64,000 nt of DNA from Nostoc desertorum CM1-VF14 (GCA_019359245.1 JAHHHR010000020.1:56264-120263); one strand, 5' to 3'; positions 26,370 to 35,792 are shown, numbered from the stretch's first letter. The notes: generated by a model not told the origin, from the sequence alone. Numbers and translations: made by a program.

Positions 26370-27674
26370 ATGTCTGAACAATATCGTTTTGAAACCTTGC
26401 AAGTTCATGCTGGACAAGAACCGGCTCCCGGAACTAATGCTCGTGCTGTACCAATTTATCAAACGACTTCCTACGTTTTTGACGACGCCGAGCACGGAGC
26501 GCGGTTGTTTGCTCTCCAGGAATTTGGCAACATTTACACCCGAATCATGAACCCGACGACGGATGTATTTGAAAAGCGAATTGCTGCTCTAGAAGGGGGT
26601 GTAGCAGCATTAGCAACAGCTAGTGGACAGGCGGCACAATTCTTGGCAATCACTACGATCGCTCAGGCTGGGGATAATATTGTTTCCACTAGTTTTTTGT
26701 ATGGGGGAACATATAACCAATTTAAAGTTTCGATACCACGTTTAGGTATTAATGTCAAGTTTATCGAGGGAGATGATCCAGAAAGTTTCCGTCAAGCGAT
26801 CGACGACCGCACCAAAGCATTATATGTTGAAACCATTGGTAATCCTCAATTCAACATTCCCGACTTTGCCGCTTTAGCTCACATTGCCCACGAAAACGGC
26901 ATACCTTTAATTGTGGATAATACCTTCGGTGCTGGTGGGTATCTAGCTCGGCCCATCGAACATGGTGCAGATATTGTAGTGGAATCTGCAACTAAATGGA
27001 TTGGTGGACATGGTACTTCTATTGGTGGCGTAATTGTCGATTCGGGTAAATTTGACTGGGGTAACGGCAAATTCCCCCTATTTACCGAGCCAGCGCCCGG
27101 TTATCATGGATTGAATTTTCAAGAAGTGTTTGGTCCTAGTGGAACATTTGGTAACATTGCCTTTATTATTCGCGCCAGGGTAGAAGGGTTACGGGATTTT
27201 GGCCCATCCTTGAGTCCATTTAACGCCTTTCTTTTACTGCAAGGATTAGAGACTCTCTCCCTTCGTGTAGATCGGCATATGAGCAATGCCTTAGAGCTGG
27301 CTCGGTGGTTGGAGCAGCAAGAGCAAGTATTATGGGTTAATTATCCGGGGCTTGCCAATCATCCATATCATGAACGAGCGAAAAAATATCTCCGGCATGG
27401 CTTTGGGGGAGTTTTAAACTTTGGCATCAAAGGTGGATTGGAGGCAGGAAAAGCTTTTATCAATCATGTGAAATTGGCGAGTCATTTAGCAAATGTTGGT
27501 GATGCTAAAACCCTCGTTATTCATCCCGCTTCCACAACCCATCAACAGCTAAGTGATGACGAACAGCTTTCGGCAGGTGTAACACCCGATTTGGTGCGGG
27601 TATCGGTGGGAATTGAGCATATCGACGATATCAAAGAGGATTTTGAGCAGGCATTTCAGCTAGTTAGGAATTAA
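26370..27674 (+). CDS. metY: O-acetylhomoserine sulfhydrylase
   Basis: The 434-residue PLP enzyme of the Cys/Met metabolism family joins O-acetylhomoserine with sulfide to give homocysteine. It shows the family start FETLQVHAGQEPAPGTNARA, the substrate-loop NIYTRIMNPTTDVFEKR, ASGQAAQF, VDNTFGAGG, and the PLP lysine in VESATKWIGGHG. The length and the extra internal block are typical of MetY rather than cystathionine enzymes. metX follows 136 bp later and makes its substrate, so the two form a direct homoserine-to-homocysteine pathway. Confidence 0.92.
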   Translation: MSEQYRFETLQVHAGQEPAPGTNARAVPIYQTTSYVFDDAEHGARLFALQEFGNIYTRIMNPTTDVFEKRIAALEGGVAALATASGQAAQFLAITTIAQAGDNIVSTSFLYGGTYNQFKVSIPRLGINVKFIEGDDPESFRQAIDDRTKALYVETIGNPQFNIPDFAALAHIAHENGIPLIVDNTFGAGGYLARPIEHGADIVVESATKWIGGHGTSIGGVIVDSGKFDWGNGKFPLFTEPAPGYHGLNFQEVFGPSGTFGNIAFIIRARVEGLRDFGPSLSPFNAFLLLQGLETLSLRVDRHMSNALELARWLEQQEQVLWVNYPGLANHPYHERAKKYLRHGFGGVLNFGIKGGLEAGKAFINHVKLASHLANVGDAKTLVIHPASTTHQQLSDDEQLSAGVTPDLVRVSVGIEHIDDIKEDFEQAFQLVRN

Positions 27675-27677
27675 TAA

Positions 27678-27810
27678 ATGGGGCATTGGGCATTGGGCAT
27701 TGGGGACAAGGGGAAAGACTTGTTTCAGATTCTCACCCCTTGTCCCCTTGTCCCCTTGTCCCCTTGTCCCCTTGCCTCCCCTGCTCCCTCATCTCCACTC
27801 CCCACTCCCC
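27678..27810. repeat. Low-complexity GGGCATT/CTTGTCCC tract between metY and metX
   Basis: GGGCATTGGG-type repeats pass into repeated CCTTGTCCC units, nearly the same as 3738-3850. The tract is open in the metX frame and would wrongly extend that gene by 37 residues of PLVPLSPCPL-like sequence. Confidence 0.7.
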
Positions 27811-28890
27811 ATGCTCTACTCAGACTTCATCTCACCGCAAACCCAGTTTTACCATCTGACAGTGCCATTTCAACTTGAAGGGGGCAAAACATTAACTGGG
27901 GTTCAGGTTGCTTATCGCACCTGGGGGCAGTTAAATGCTCAAGGCAATAATGGGGTACTGATTTGTCATGCCTTAACTGGTTCGGCTGATGCCGATGATT
28001 GGTGGGAACCCTTGTTTGGTTTAGGGAAAGCTTTCAATCCAGAACATGATTTTATTGTGTGCAGCAACATCTTGGGAAGTTGTTACGGCACAACCGGGCC
28101 AACTAGTATCAATCCGATAACGGGAAAGCCCTATGGCGTATCCTTTCCTGAGATTACAATCCGAGATATGGTTCACCTGCAAGCTGTACTACTAGAATAC
28201 CTGGGTGTTCAATCTCTGCGGTTAGTAATTGGCGGATCACTTGGTGGAATGCAAGCACTAGAGTGGGCGTTATTATATCCAGAAAAGGTGAAAGCGATCG
28301 CACCCATCGCTGTTTCTGGAAGACATTCCGCTTGGTGTATTGGATTAAGTGAAACCCAAAGACAGGCAATTTACGCCGATCCAAACTGGCAAGGAGGGAA
28401 CTACACGCTGGATGCGCCCCCAAACCAAGGGCTAGCTGTTGCACGGATGATGGCGATGAGTACTTACCGTTCTTGGGATAGTTTTACAACCCGCTTTGGG
28501 CGGCAGTCTGATGCATCTGAGCAGTTTACTATAGCGAGTTACTTACAGCATCAAGGTCAAAAGCTGACAGAGCGATTTGATGCCAACACTTACATTACGC
28601 TCACCCATGTAATGGATCGCCACGATGTTGCACGCGCTCGCACAAATCCTAATTTATCGGATTATAAATCTATTTTGCAAAGTATCCAGCAACCGTCTTT
28701 AGTTGTCGCAATTGATTCTGACATCCTCTATCCTCCAGTAGAACAACAAGAATTAGCAAATTTAATCCCTAATGCCCAATTGGCGTGGCTGAAGTCAACC
28801 CACGGACATGATGCATTTTTAATTGACATGGCTGCATTGAATGAAATATTAATCTCTTTTCAGCAAAGTTTAGATTTTCCAGCTTCCTAG
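27811..28890 (+). CDS. metX: Homoserine O-acetyltransferase
   Basis: The 359-residue alpha/beta hydrolase-fold enzyme moves an acetyl group from acetyl-CoA to homoserine. The nucleophile Ser is in GGSLGGMQALEW, with Asp in AIDSDILYPP and His in STHGHDAFLID. HALTGSADADDWW and ILGSCYGTTGPTS are strong family blocks. The ATG at 27811 (MLYSDFISPQTQFY) is chosen because everything upstream is the low-complexity tract. The TAG stop (28888-28890) lies inside the first four bases of a family-B repeat. Confidence 0.92.
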   Translation: MLYSDFISPQTQFYHLTVPFQLEGGKTLTGVQVAYRTWGQLNAQGNNGVLICHALTGSADADDWWEPLFGLGKAFNPEHDFIVCSNILGSCYGTTGPTSINPITGKPYGVSFPEITIRDMVHLQAVLLEYLGVQSLRLVIGGSLGGMQALEWALLYPEKVKAIAPIAVSGRHSAWCIGLSETQRQAIYADPNWQGGNYTLDAPPNQGLAVARMMAMSTYRSWDSFTTRFGRQSDASEQFTIASYLQHQGQKLTERFDANTYITLTHVMDRHDVARARTNPNLSDYKSILQSIQQPSLVVAIDSDILYPPVEQQELANLIPNAQLAWLKSTHGHDAFLIDMAALNEILISFQQSLDFPAS

Positions 28891-28983
28891 TACCGCAAGG
28901 CGGAAGTCAAAAGTCAAAAGTATTATAGAATAAGCACTTTAGGGCTTTTCGACGGTCTGCTTATTTACGCCATGCTGTACTAG
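28887..28983. repeat. Family-B element, copy 2, overlapping the metX stop codon
   Basis: This 97-bp element starts CTAGTACCGCAAGG and ends CCATGCTGTACTAG, so the ends are near-perfect inverted repeats. The body GTCAAAAGTCAAAAGTATTA is shared with 19602-19693. Its first bases supply the TAG that ends metX. Confidence 0.7.
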
Positions 28984-29105
28984 CTAATTATGAGGCAAAA
29001 TGATGAAACTAAAAAGGCGATCGCTATTTGTAGAAAGTATTTATATCTTAAAAAGATAAGTACAGAAACTGAAAAAAGATTATGTATTAGCTAAAAGCTA
29101 AAAAT

Positions 29106-30071
29106 ATGGCATTAAATTCCAAAATTATCGGGACACCATTTGCACCAGTTGTAGGACAACAGCAAGCCATAGAATTACTCACTCAAGCTGTTAGACAAAA
29201 GCGGGTTGCTCCAGCCTATCTATTTGTGGGGCCAGATGGTGTAGGAAGGAGTTTAGCCGCCAGGTGTTTTGTGGAGTTGCTATTTTCTAATGAAATGGAA
29301 GTCACTACGGCTTTACAAAACCGTTTGCGTCAGGGTAACCACCCAGCTTTATTATGGGTGCAACCAACGTACCAATACCAGGGGCAACGATTAACAGCAG
29401 CAGAAGCAACAGAAAAAGGGCTTAAGCGTAAGGCACCACCCGTAATTCGGCTAGAGCAAATTCGGGAAATTGCCGAGTTTTTAAGTCGGCCACCCTTGGA
29501 AGCACCAAGGAATGTGGTGGTGCTGGAGGAAGCCCAAACAATGGCAGAAGCAGCAGCGAATGCTTTACTTAAAACCTTAGAAGAACCAGGACAGGCGACG
29601 TTAATTTTAATTGCACCTACACCGGAGTCTGTATTACCAACTTTGGTGTCACGCTGTCAACGCATTCCTTTTTATCGTTTAGATGCACAGTCTTTGGCTG
29701 TTGTACTTACACAAACTGGTCATCAAGAAATTTTGCAAAATCAGGCAGTATTGAGCATAGCAGCAGGCAGTGCTGGAACTGCGATCGCATCTTACGAGCA
29801 ATTACAAGCTATCCCCCCTGAGTTACTCGAAGACCTGAAAAAAGCCCCTTCTTCCTACCGCAAAGCATTGGAGTTAGCTAAGAAAATTGACAAGGATTTA
29901 GATACAGAAGCCCAATTGTGGTTAGTTGATTATCTTCAGCAATTCTATTGGCAGCAGTGGCATCAACCCAGCATCATTAACCAGCTAGAACAATCTCGTA
30001 AATACTTGCTTTCTTACGCTCAACCAAGGCTAGTTTGGGAATGTCTGCTTTTATCTGTATGTCAAAAATAA
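29106..30071 (+). CDS. holB: DNA polymerase III delta' subunit
   Basis: The 321-residue clamp-loader subunit has an AAA+ fold with VGQQQAIELL at the start, a degenerate P-loop GPDGVGRS (Arg instead of Lys), VVLEEAQTMAEAAANALLKTLEEPG as the Walker B/sensor region, and the SRC motif (LVSRCQRIPF). The family's delta' subunit does not itself hydrolyse ATP, which fits the changed P-loop. It lacks the zinc finger of tau/gamma. It works with delta and tau to load the beta clamp. Confidence 0.9.
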   Translation: MALNSKIIGTPFAPVVGQQQAIELLTQAVRQKRVAPAYLFVGPDGVGRSLAARCFVELLFSNEMEVTTALQNRLRQGNHPALLWVQPTYQYQGQRLTAAEATEKGLKRKAPPVIRLEQIREIAEFLSRPPLEAPRNVVVLEEAQTMAEAAANALLKTLEEPGQATLILIAPTPESVLPTLVSRCQRIPFYRLDAQSLAVVLTQTGHQEILQNQAVLSIAAGSAGTAIASYEQLQAIPPELLEDLKKAPSSYRKALELAKKIDKDLDTEAQLWLVDYLQQFYWQQWHQPSIINQLEQSRKYLLSYAQPRLVWECLLLSVCQK

Positions 30072-30178
30072 AATTCTATTTACTAAGGATTGTACAAAAA
30101 GCTCAAATCCTTTAGCAATATTAAATGATATTACTTAAGTATTCGTAAATATTAGTACTTGTGTATTATTGAGAATAA

Positions 30179-30217
30179 GCTACGCAAAGCGTCTGTCTCC
30201 GACACGCTGCGCGAACG
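30179..30217. repeat. GC-rich short dispersed palindromic repeat
   Basis: CTACGCAAAGCGTCTGTCTC then CGACACGCTGCGCGAACG. Relatives lie at 22636-22675, 24891-24916, 30986-31013, 31280-31305, 31652-31679, 41046-41092 and 49279-49302. Confidence 0.65.
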
Positions 30218-30362
30218 TAAGAGATGTGGCGAGTTAAAAGACATTGCCCCAAGACACTAGAAGTTACTCAATTGTCAAAGCTTCATAGTAAACAAAAGTC
30301 TTGCGGGGGATGACTAATAAAGGCTGTTCAATTAGTGTTTTTGAAGATTGTACCCCTGACTT

Positions 30363-30983
30363 ATGATGAACTTATCGCAGACAATTCCAGTTCTTCTTTT
30401 AGGGACTAGCTTGGCTGTGCTTTCACCGCAAGTTTGTCCTGCTCTCACTATTCAAGAGGTAGCTAGTCTTGCCCAAGCATCAAGCGATTTGCCAGTGGTC
30501 AAATCAGCAGGGCTGTCCCCCGACATTAATGTGCCTTGGTCGAAAACGGTGAGAATCGTTGACCCTTTTGAAGGAGAGTTTATTGGGGTTTTCGACCGGA
30601 ACTCTTTAGGTGGCTATTTGTACCGTGAGGGTTCAAAGCAAGTTCTTAGTTTGTGGACTCCTTCAAGCATTCGAGTCCTTGTAACAGTAAATTCGGGTGA
30701 AGCAAGGTCTTCTTTCTACACAGCAGGTCGTGTGTATCCCAGACCTGACTTTATTAGGTTTGTCACTACCAAGAAAGTTGATAAACTTTTGCTCAAGGTC
30801 AGGGAAAAGGTTTTTCAATTAGACGGTTCAACCGGCACATTTGCTGTCAGTCAAGAACTAGCCGCTGCTTTGAAAAATGCTCCAGATGAGAACTTAAACA
30901 TCAGACTAGTCTTAGAAGGAGGTCAAACTGTGGATAGCGAAATTGGCAAAGGGACGGTAAAAGCTTGGCGAAATATTTATTAA
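30363..30983 (+). CDS. Exported hypothetical protein, 206 residues
   Basis: Starts MMNLSQTIPVLLLGTSLAVL, a signal peptide with a likely cut near CPALT. The mature part (about 175 residues) is mixed alpha/beta by look, with a KTVRIVDPFEGEFIGVF block and a repeated V-L-basic pattern. No known domain is recognised. Two ATGs (30363 and 30366) are both usable. It stands alone on this strand. Confidence 0.6.
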   Translation: MMNLSQTIPVLLLGTSLAVLSPQVCPALTIQEVASLAQASSDLPVVKSAGLSPDINVPWSKTVRIVDPFEGEFIGVFDRNSLGGYLYREGSKQVLSLWTPSSIRVLVTVNSGEARSSFYTAGRVYPRPDFIRFVTTKKVDKLLLKVREKVFQLDGSTGTFAVSQELAAALKNAPDENLNIRLVLEGGQTVDSEIGKGTVKAWRNIY

Positions 30984-31751
30984 GCGATGTCTTTGGCGGG
31001 CTACGCCTACGCGTTTTTAACTATTAGGCGGGAAGTCCCGCGCTCTGGCAAAGCCGAGCGTCGGGAGGATGCCACCCTAAGTATTATCTATATATCAAAG
31101 AAAAATTTTCTCCCCTCTTATCAGGAATTTAGCTAGTAAAACTTGTTTATAAATTTAGGAAGAACAAAAAAAGAATCGATGATAGGAGGTGTAGAAATTA
31201 AAATATAAGATTCATAATGATCTCTAATTACCAGATAAGTAGGTATAATGGCGATCGCTTGGTTTTGTAACTCCTAACTGCGTAGGCGTAGCCCGTCGTA
31301 GACATTGGATATTTTTTACAAACTTCTTCACCGGCTACCTGAGAAAGTTCTCGCCACAACTGAGAACCGACTTGTTTTATACAGTCGTGTTCATAACTTA
31401 TCTGCACCGCGATTTCCGCATAAGTGCGTCCCAGCCAACTTTCCAGTAAAATTACAGATTGAACGTAATTGAGTCTTTGCCCAAAAGTAGAGCAGAAAAG
31501 TGTATCTACTAAATTCAGCGCCTCTTGTTGTCATGGATTAGCCTACTTTGTTTATAGGTTAAACTGACGAGATTTCTGTTTGTAATGAGATTTTTACATT
31601 AAATGTTACATTCATTTACAGTAAAAACTCACTCGATCTCACTGACAAGGCGATGTCTACGACGGACTACGCCTACGCACTTGGGTTAATAATTAATACA
31701 GTATAGTGAATTAACCCGTACCCCTCAAGTTATAAAAAGGACATCAACTCT
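30984..31751. other. Gap with three dispersed palindromes and a decayed gene
   Basis: Holds GC-rich short dispersed repeats at 30986-31013, 31280-31305 and 31652-31679. The middle one is inverted and lies inside the vMAP-like remnant (31228-31534). A GCGGGAAGTCCCGC palindrome is near 31028. An 8-bp inverted repeat GGGTTAAT/ATTAACCC lies at about 31683-31717, just upstream of the amidase gene and possibly in its control region. Confidence 0.6.
31228..31534 (-). pseudogene. Remnant of a vMAP/NTPase-type N-terminal winged-helix domain
   Basis: On the minus strand codons from 31530 read QQEALNLVDTLFCSTFGQRL, then NYVQSVILLESWLGRTYAEI and SQLWRELSQVAGEEVCKKYP. This is the pattern of the small helical domain at the start of many cyanobacterial NB-ARC/WD40 and vWA-MoxR-associated proteins (a 'LNDLQ..IL.GSW.G.TYEEIA' run). 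A TGA sits in frame just upstream and the only ATG (31534) is in another frame. Past KKYP a dispersed palindrome replaces the gene, and a stop follows at 31228. The NTPase and repeat parts are missing. Confidence 0.5.
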
Positions 31752-32516
31752 ATGAAATTTGGTATTGATATAGGACACAATTGCCCTCCTTACGATACAG
31801 GGGCAACAGGTATCCAACAAGAAGATAATTTAACGAAAGCAGTTGGTACAAAACTGATACAAAAACTAAAAGCAGCAGGTCATACCGTTATTGATTGCAC
31901 TCCTACAAGCGCTAGCAGTGTAAACGATTCTCTAAGACAAAGAGTCAATAAAGCAAATGCTAATAACGTTAATGTCTTTATTTCGATTCACTTTAATAAG
32001 TTCAACACTATAGTGAATGGTACAGAAATTTTTGCCATTAGCAATACATCAAAAGGTATCGCTCAATCAGTTTTAAAAGAGATTGTTAAACTTGGCTTCA
32101 ATGATAGAAAAGTTAAAAGCACAGGTTTTTATGTTATCAAAAATACACAAATGCCAGCTATTTTAATTGAGTGCTGCTTTTGTGATTCCAAAGTAGACAT
32201 GGATCGCTTTGATGCTGAAAAGATGGCCGAAGCAATAAAAGATGGATTAATTGGTGAGTCCGATCATGATGATCCTAAGCCTGATAAAAAATATAGTCTA
32301 GAAATTACAGAAGAAACTGTCTTAAAACCTTCTACAGAACAGTCATCAGAACTACCTAAAGAATCTGTAATCAATATTGTTCCAGGAAATTACCCAATTT
32401 TAGATGTCCGTTTTGAGGAAAACCATTATTGGGTTAAGTGGTCTGATAAAAGTAAAGGAAACCGAGATGGGCATTTTGTTTTCGCTAAACACGCCAAAGT
32501 TATAGAAAAAGATTAA
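31752..32516 (+). CDS. N-acetylmuramoyl-L-alanine amidase (Amidase_3)
   Basis: The 254-residue protein begins with the Amidase_3 fold (1-175). Zinc and catalytic residues are visible: His9 in DIGHN, Glu24 in QQEDN, His80 in ISIHFNK and Glu140 in LIECCFCD. It cuts the bond between MurNAc and L-Ala in cell-wall peptides. After a Pro/Glu/Ser linker a C-terminal region of about 50 residues (YPILDVRFEENHYWVKWSDK) looks like a small SH3-like wall-binding domain. No signal peptide is seen, as in endolysins. A GGACATC site precedes ATG 31752. The next gene is a second wall hydrolase 69 bp later. Confidence 0.88.
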   Translation: MKFGIDIGHNCPPYDTGATGIQQEDNLTKAVGTKLIQKLKAAGHTVIDCTPTSASSVNDSLRQRVNKANANNVNVFISIHFNKFNTIVNGTEIFAISNTSKGIAQSVLKEIVKLGFNDRKVKSTGFYVIKNTQMPAILIECCFCDSKVDMDRFDAEKMAEAIKDGLIGESDHDDPKPDKKYSLEITEETVLKPSTEQSSELPKESVINIVPGNYPILDVRFEENHYWVKWSDKSKGNRDGHFVFAKHAKVIEKD

Positions 32517-32585
32517 CTAATTCTATGATCCCTGGCTTTTTTAACAACCCAGGGATCTATAAAAACTTTTTAATAGGACAAAGAT

Positions 32586-34157
32586 ATGTCATTACTAGAT
32601 GATTTAGTCAACAATTATTTTAATAAAGATTTAGGATTAATTTTTGCACAGATTGGCATTGAGCCTACAATAATTACTGAGATAAATCGGCAAATTTTAA
32701 AAGAAGTTACCCTTGCTCAATGGTTACTAGAATCTACTAGAGGTAAAAGTGAGCTAGCTGTCAATGCTAACAATTTTGCCGGATTAAAATGGCGAGATCC
32801 TGATATGAAAGGGTTTGCCGAACCATTAAAAATCAAAGTTCCTTCTGAACCAGAAGAAGTTGAGTTCTGTAAATTTATAGATATAGACGCTTTTATTATT
32901 GGTTATTGGAAGTTTTTAACTCGCACTCCCTATAGAGGCTTAGAAGATCACGCCAACACACCAGAAAATTTCCTAGGCTTTCTCAAGGCTAAAGGCTATT
33001 CATCTGACCCTAAATATGTCAGTAAAGTTGTAGACTTGCTTCCAGAGGCACAAAAGTTACTGGCTAATGCAGGTGGAGTTACCATTCCTGCTTCAGTGGA
33101 ACAACTACAGCTAATTCGTGCGCCAAAAGAAGTTGAAGTAGGACAAAATTTTAGGGTTGAAGGCGTAGCACGTTTAATTGACAGTGGCAAAGTTTTGTCA
33201 ATTATGATCGACAATCAATTTCCAATTCCAAATGTAGTAATTAGTCAGGATGGTAAATGGCAATTTGATTTCGTTTTTAAACAAGAAGGCGATCGCCGCT
33301 TGATAATTGCTGTTGACAATCAAACTCTAGAGATCCAAATTAAAGCTGTTGTTCCTTTCGATGACAAAGACAATGAGAAGACTCAACAACCTACAGCATC
33401 CAGCTTACCAGGAGCGAAGGTAATTAAACTCGTTGGTAGCGTAGGAATTGGCGGAGTCAATAAAGCTGATGATGTTAAGGCTATTAAGGCGCGATTGCAT
33501 GAGCTAGGCTACAAATGGGTAGGCGATCCTAACAGTGCAGACAGAGACAGAGGACTATTTGACGCAATCAAATTATTTCAATCAATTATTGCAGGTCGCA
33601 GTACTATTAATGGTGATGGTCGAGTTGATGTTGGTGGAATAACTCATCGATGGTTGCAAGCAGCTAACGCACCACGGTGGGAGTTAATGCCAAAAAGCGA
33701 CCTTGATAATGGTTTCGTTAACGGTGAACTGGAAGATACCCAAGATAATCACGATTTTGGAACACACTGGTTAGCTGATGTTATTAAAGTAATTGCCCAA
33801 GACTATCAAAGTAGTTATCGCAATACTCATCCCAAAGCTGCTCCATTTGCAATCAATGATGTTAGCCTTCCTCATGGAGGCGATACTCCCGACCATCATG
33901 GACATGAAACTGGGATGATGTGTGATGTTTACTTACCCAAAAGGAATGGGGCATTTGGCGGCATTTTTTGGTCGAGTTCTGAATACGATCAAGATGCTAC
34001 GCGAGCTATTCTCAAGTCTATTCGCAAGCAAAAGCTGGTGAAGGTTGGGGCGGTTTTCTTCAACGATAAAAAGCTAATTCAAGAGGGGCTTTGTACTCCA
34101 ATGATTGGTCACGATCATCATATTCACTTTGAAATTAACCCACCACTAAGAAGCTAA
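32586..34157 (+). CDS. Glucosaminidase-LAS metallopeptidase fusion protein
   Basis: The 523-residue protein combines three parts. Residues 1-160 resemble the N-acetylglucosaminidase (FlgJ/LytF) fold: ITLAQW-type helix (EVTLAQWLLESTRGKSELAV), then NNFAGLKW. The middle is an Ig-like part (about 170-260) and a peptidoglycan-binding-like part (VGIGGVNKADDVKAIKARLH). The end is a LAS/MepA-like peptidase: His440 and Asp447 (HETGMMCD, seven apart) and the His512-x-His514 pair (HHIHFEI). It would cut glycan and peptide bonds. No signal peptide is seen. With the amidase it makes a two-gene wall-lysis set. Confidence 0.8.
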   Translation: MSLLDDLVNNYFNKDLGLIFAQIGIEPTIITEINRQILKEVTLAQWLLESTRGKSELAVNANNFAGLKWRDPDMKGFAEPLKIKVPSEPEEVEFCKFIDIDAFIIGYWKFLTRTPYRGLEDHANTPENFLGFLKAKGYSSDPKYVSKVVDLLPEAQKLLANAGGVTIPASVEQLQLIRAPKEVEVGQNFRVEGVARLIDSGKVLSIMIDNQFPIPNVVISQDGKWQFDFVFKQEGDRRLIIAVDNQTLEIQIKAVVPFDDKDNEKTQQPTASSLPGAKVIKLVGSVGIGGVNKADDVKAIKARLHELGYKWVGDPNSADRDRGLFDAIKLFQSIIAGRSTINGDGRVDVGGITHRWLQAANAPRWELMPKSDLDNGFVNGELEDTQDNHDFGTHWLADVIKVIAQDYQSSYRNTHPKAAPFAINDVSLPHGGDTPDHHGHETGMMCDVYLPKRNGAFGGIFWSSSEYDQDATRAILKSIRKQKLVKVGAVFFNDKKLIQEGLCTPMIGHDHHIHFEINPPLRS

Positions 34158-34206
34158 TAGAGAGTCCGGTGTTTAGTACGTAGAAGAGTTGCTGACGAAA
34201 GAACCT

Positions 34207-35562
34207 TTATAATTTCTGCCCTGCATAAATCGATCGCACTTCGCCGTTACGCCGGATGACAGCTTCGCCATTACTGACATCTACTAGTGTCCAACCACTT
34301 GAGCCAATACTTTCACCCATATTGACCCGGCGAGTCACGCCCTCAATTTTAAATAAAGCGGCAGATTTGTTACCCAACTCTAGCAATCCCTCTAAGGTAT
34401 TACTCGGAGCAACTGCGATCGCACTTGGTGGATATACTTGTTCATGGGTAATAGTTGGTTCTGACTCTGGGGCTAATGCCGCACGCAATGGAACTACTGG
34501 TAATGCAGGCAGAGGGTTGGGTGTTTGGCGTACAGTAATGGGTGCAGTTTTTGCAGCTACAGGTTTGAGTTCGGCTCTTACAGCCGAAGCTAACATATTG
34601 ACGGTTACAGGCTTGGCAGCTTGTTGCACTGTATTCAGGACATTTTTCACCACATTAGATTGAGATCCCTGCAATGCACTGGCAACTTGTGGTAAAAGTG
34701 TAGGAGTCCCAGGAATCGCTGGCAGGGCATAGCGCATTGGCGACGGCGCTTGATAAACAGGAACGTAGATCCGCTCAACAACGCTTCCAGAACGGTTAGG
34801 GGCTGGTGGTGTATTGTTAACTAGAAGTGGTGGTAGGTTACCAGTTGTTTGCCCGTTGCCAAGGGCTAGTTGGTTAGTCTTTGCCTGAGCGGAATATCCC
34901 GGACTAAAAGATTTTTGATTGCTTTTGGCTTCTTGCTTATCTATAACTGCCAGTGCCTGGAGCATATAGTCAACTAACTCTGCCTCAATTTCTGGTTTTA
35001 CAGGCAACTGTGACTGCGGTTGCGGCACTAAAACACCTGGCTGGGTCAAGTTAGTATTTACAAGATATATGACTCTAGACTGTACCAGGTAGATCATACC
35101 AGCGATCGCCACGCCTAAAGTTGTTCCTACCATCAGCAGTTTGCCCAAACTCCGACTACTTTTCTGAGGCTTTCTACTAACTCTTTTTACGGTGGCGCTA
35201 TCAAACACAACGGTACTCAAGTGCTTGTGGTTATCTTGAGCAACTGACTGTAGTGGTTGGTTTACTGTGTTCGGTAAAATAATCTGCGGGATCGTGACTG
35301 TTCCCATAGGCACGTATTCTGGAGACGAGTGGCGTTGAGGTTGGGGAGAAACCCCAGCAACAGACTGGTTGGATTTATTCTGCCTACTGTGCCTAAAGGT
35401 TTGAGAAGGCAGATTTCCACTAACATCCAGAATGCAGTCGATATCGGCAAAGAGTTCATCCATTAGACCATCAGCATAGTTTTCTATCGACCAAGGCTCG
35501 TTGGCGATTAAGTCTTCTGATGGTTCTGGTACTATGAGACGGGTGCTGGCTTCTTGTAACAT
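34207..35562 (-). CDS. Single-pass membrane protein with a PilP/GspC-like C-terminus
   Basis: 451 residues. An N-terminal cytoplasmic part (about 1-140) precedes one membrane helix (LGKLLMVGTTLGVAIAGMIY). A long Pro/Thr/Gln-rich spacer follows (about 175-390). The last 60 residues (LLELGNKSAALFKIEGVTRR, then VNMGESIGSSGWTLVDVSNG, EAVIRRNGEVRSIYAGQKL) resemble the small beta domain of PilP and GspC, where it links inner- and outer-membrane parts of secretion or pilus machines. The pilus link is inference from the domain only. Start ATG 35562. Confidence 0.6.
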   Translation of the reverse strand: MLQEASTRLIVPEPSEDLIANEPWSIENYADGLMDELFADIDCILDVSGNLPSQTFRHSRQNKSNQSVAGVSPQPQRHSSPEYVPMGTVTIPQIILPNTVNQPLQSVAQDNHKHLSTVVFDSATVKRVSRKPQKSSRSLGKLLMVGTTLGVAIAGMIYLVQSRVIYLVNTNLTQPGVLVPQPQSQLPVKPEIEAELVDYMLQALAVIDKQEAKSNQKSFSPGYSAQAKTNQLALGNGQTTGNLPPLLVNNTPPAPNRSGSVVERIYVPVYQAPSPMRYALPAIPGTPTLLPQVASALQGSQSNVVKNVLNTVQQAAKPVTVNMLASAVRAELKPVAAKTAPITVRQTPNPLPALPVVPLRAALAPESEPTITHEQVYPPSAIAVAPSNTLEGLLELGNKSAALFKIEGVTRRVNMGESIGSSGWTLVDVSNGEAVIRRNGEVRSIYAGQKL

Positions 35563-35792
35563 AGACTTTCTGGGTTGTTGCTAGGACGAGGAAACGCCGC
35601 GCCTACTGCCTGGGAATTAGGATTATAGATGAAACATCCAATCCGCCGTCTGATTGAGACAAGCTGGTTGAGCGCTGGTATTAAAGTCAACTTTAATCTG
35701 GGGATTGTTAATGATGCCATTACTAATATTCATGTCATCTATCATACCAATCCCCTTCCCTACTACTATACTCAGTCTTTATCAAGCTTGTG

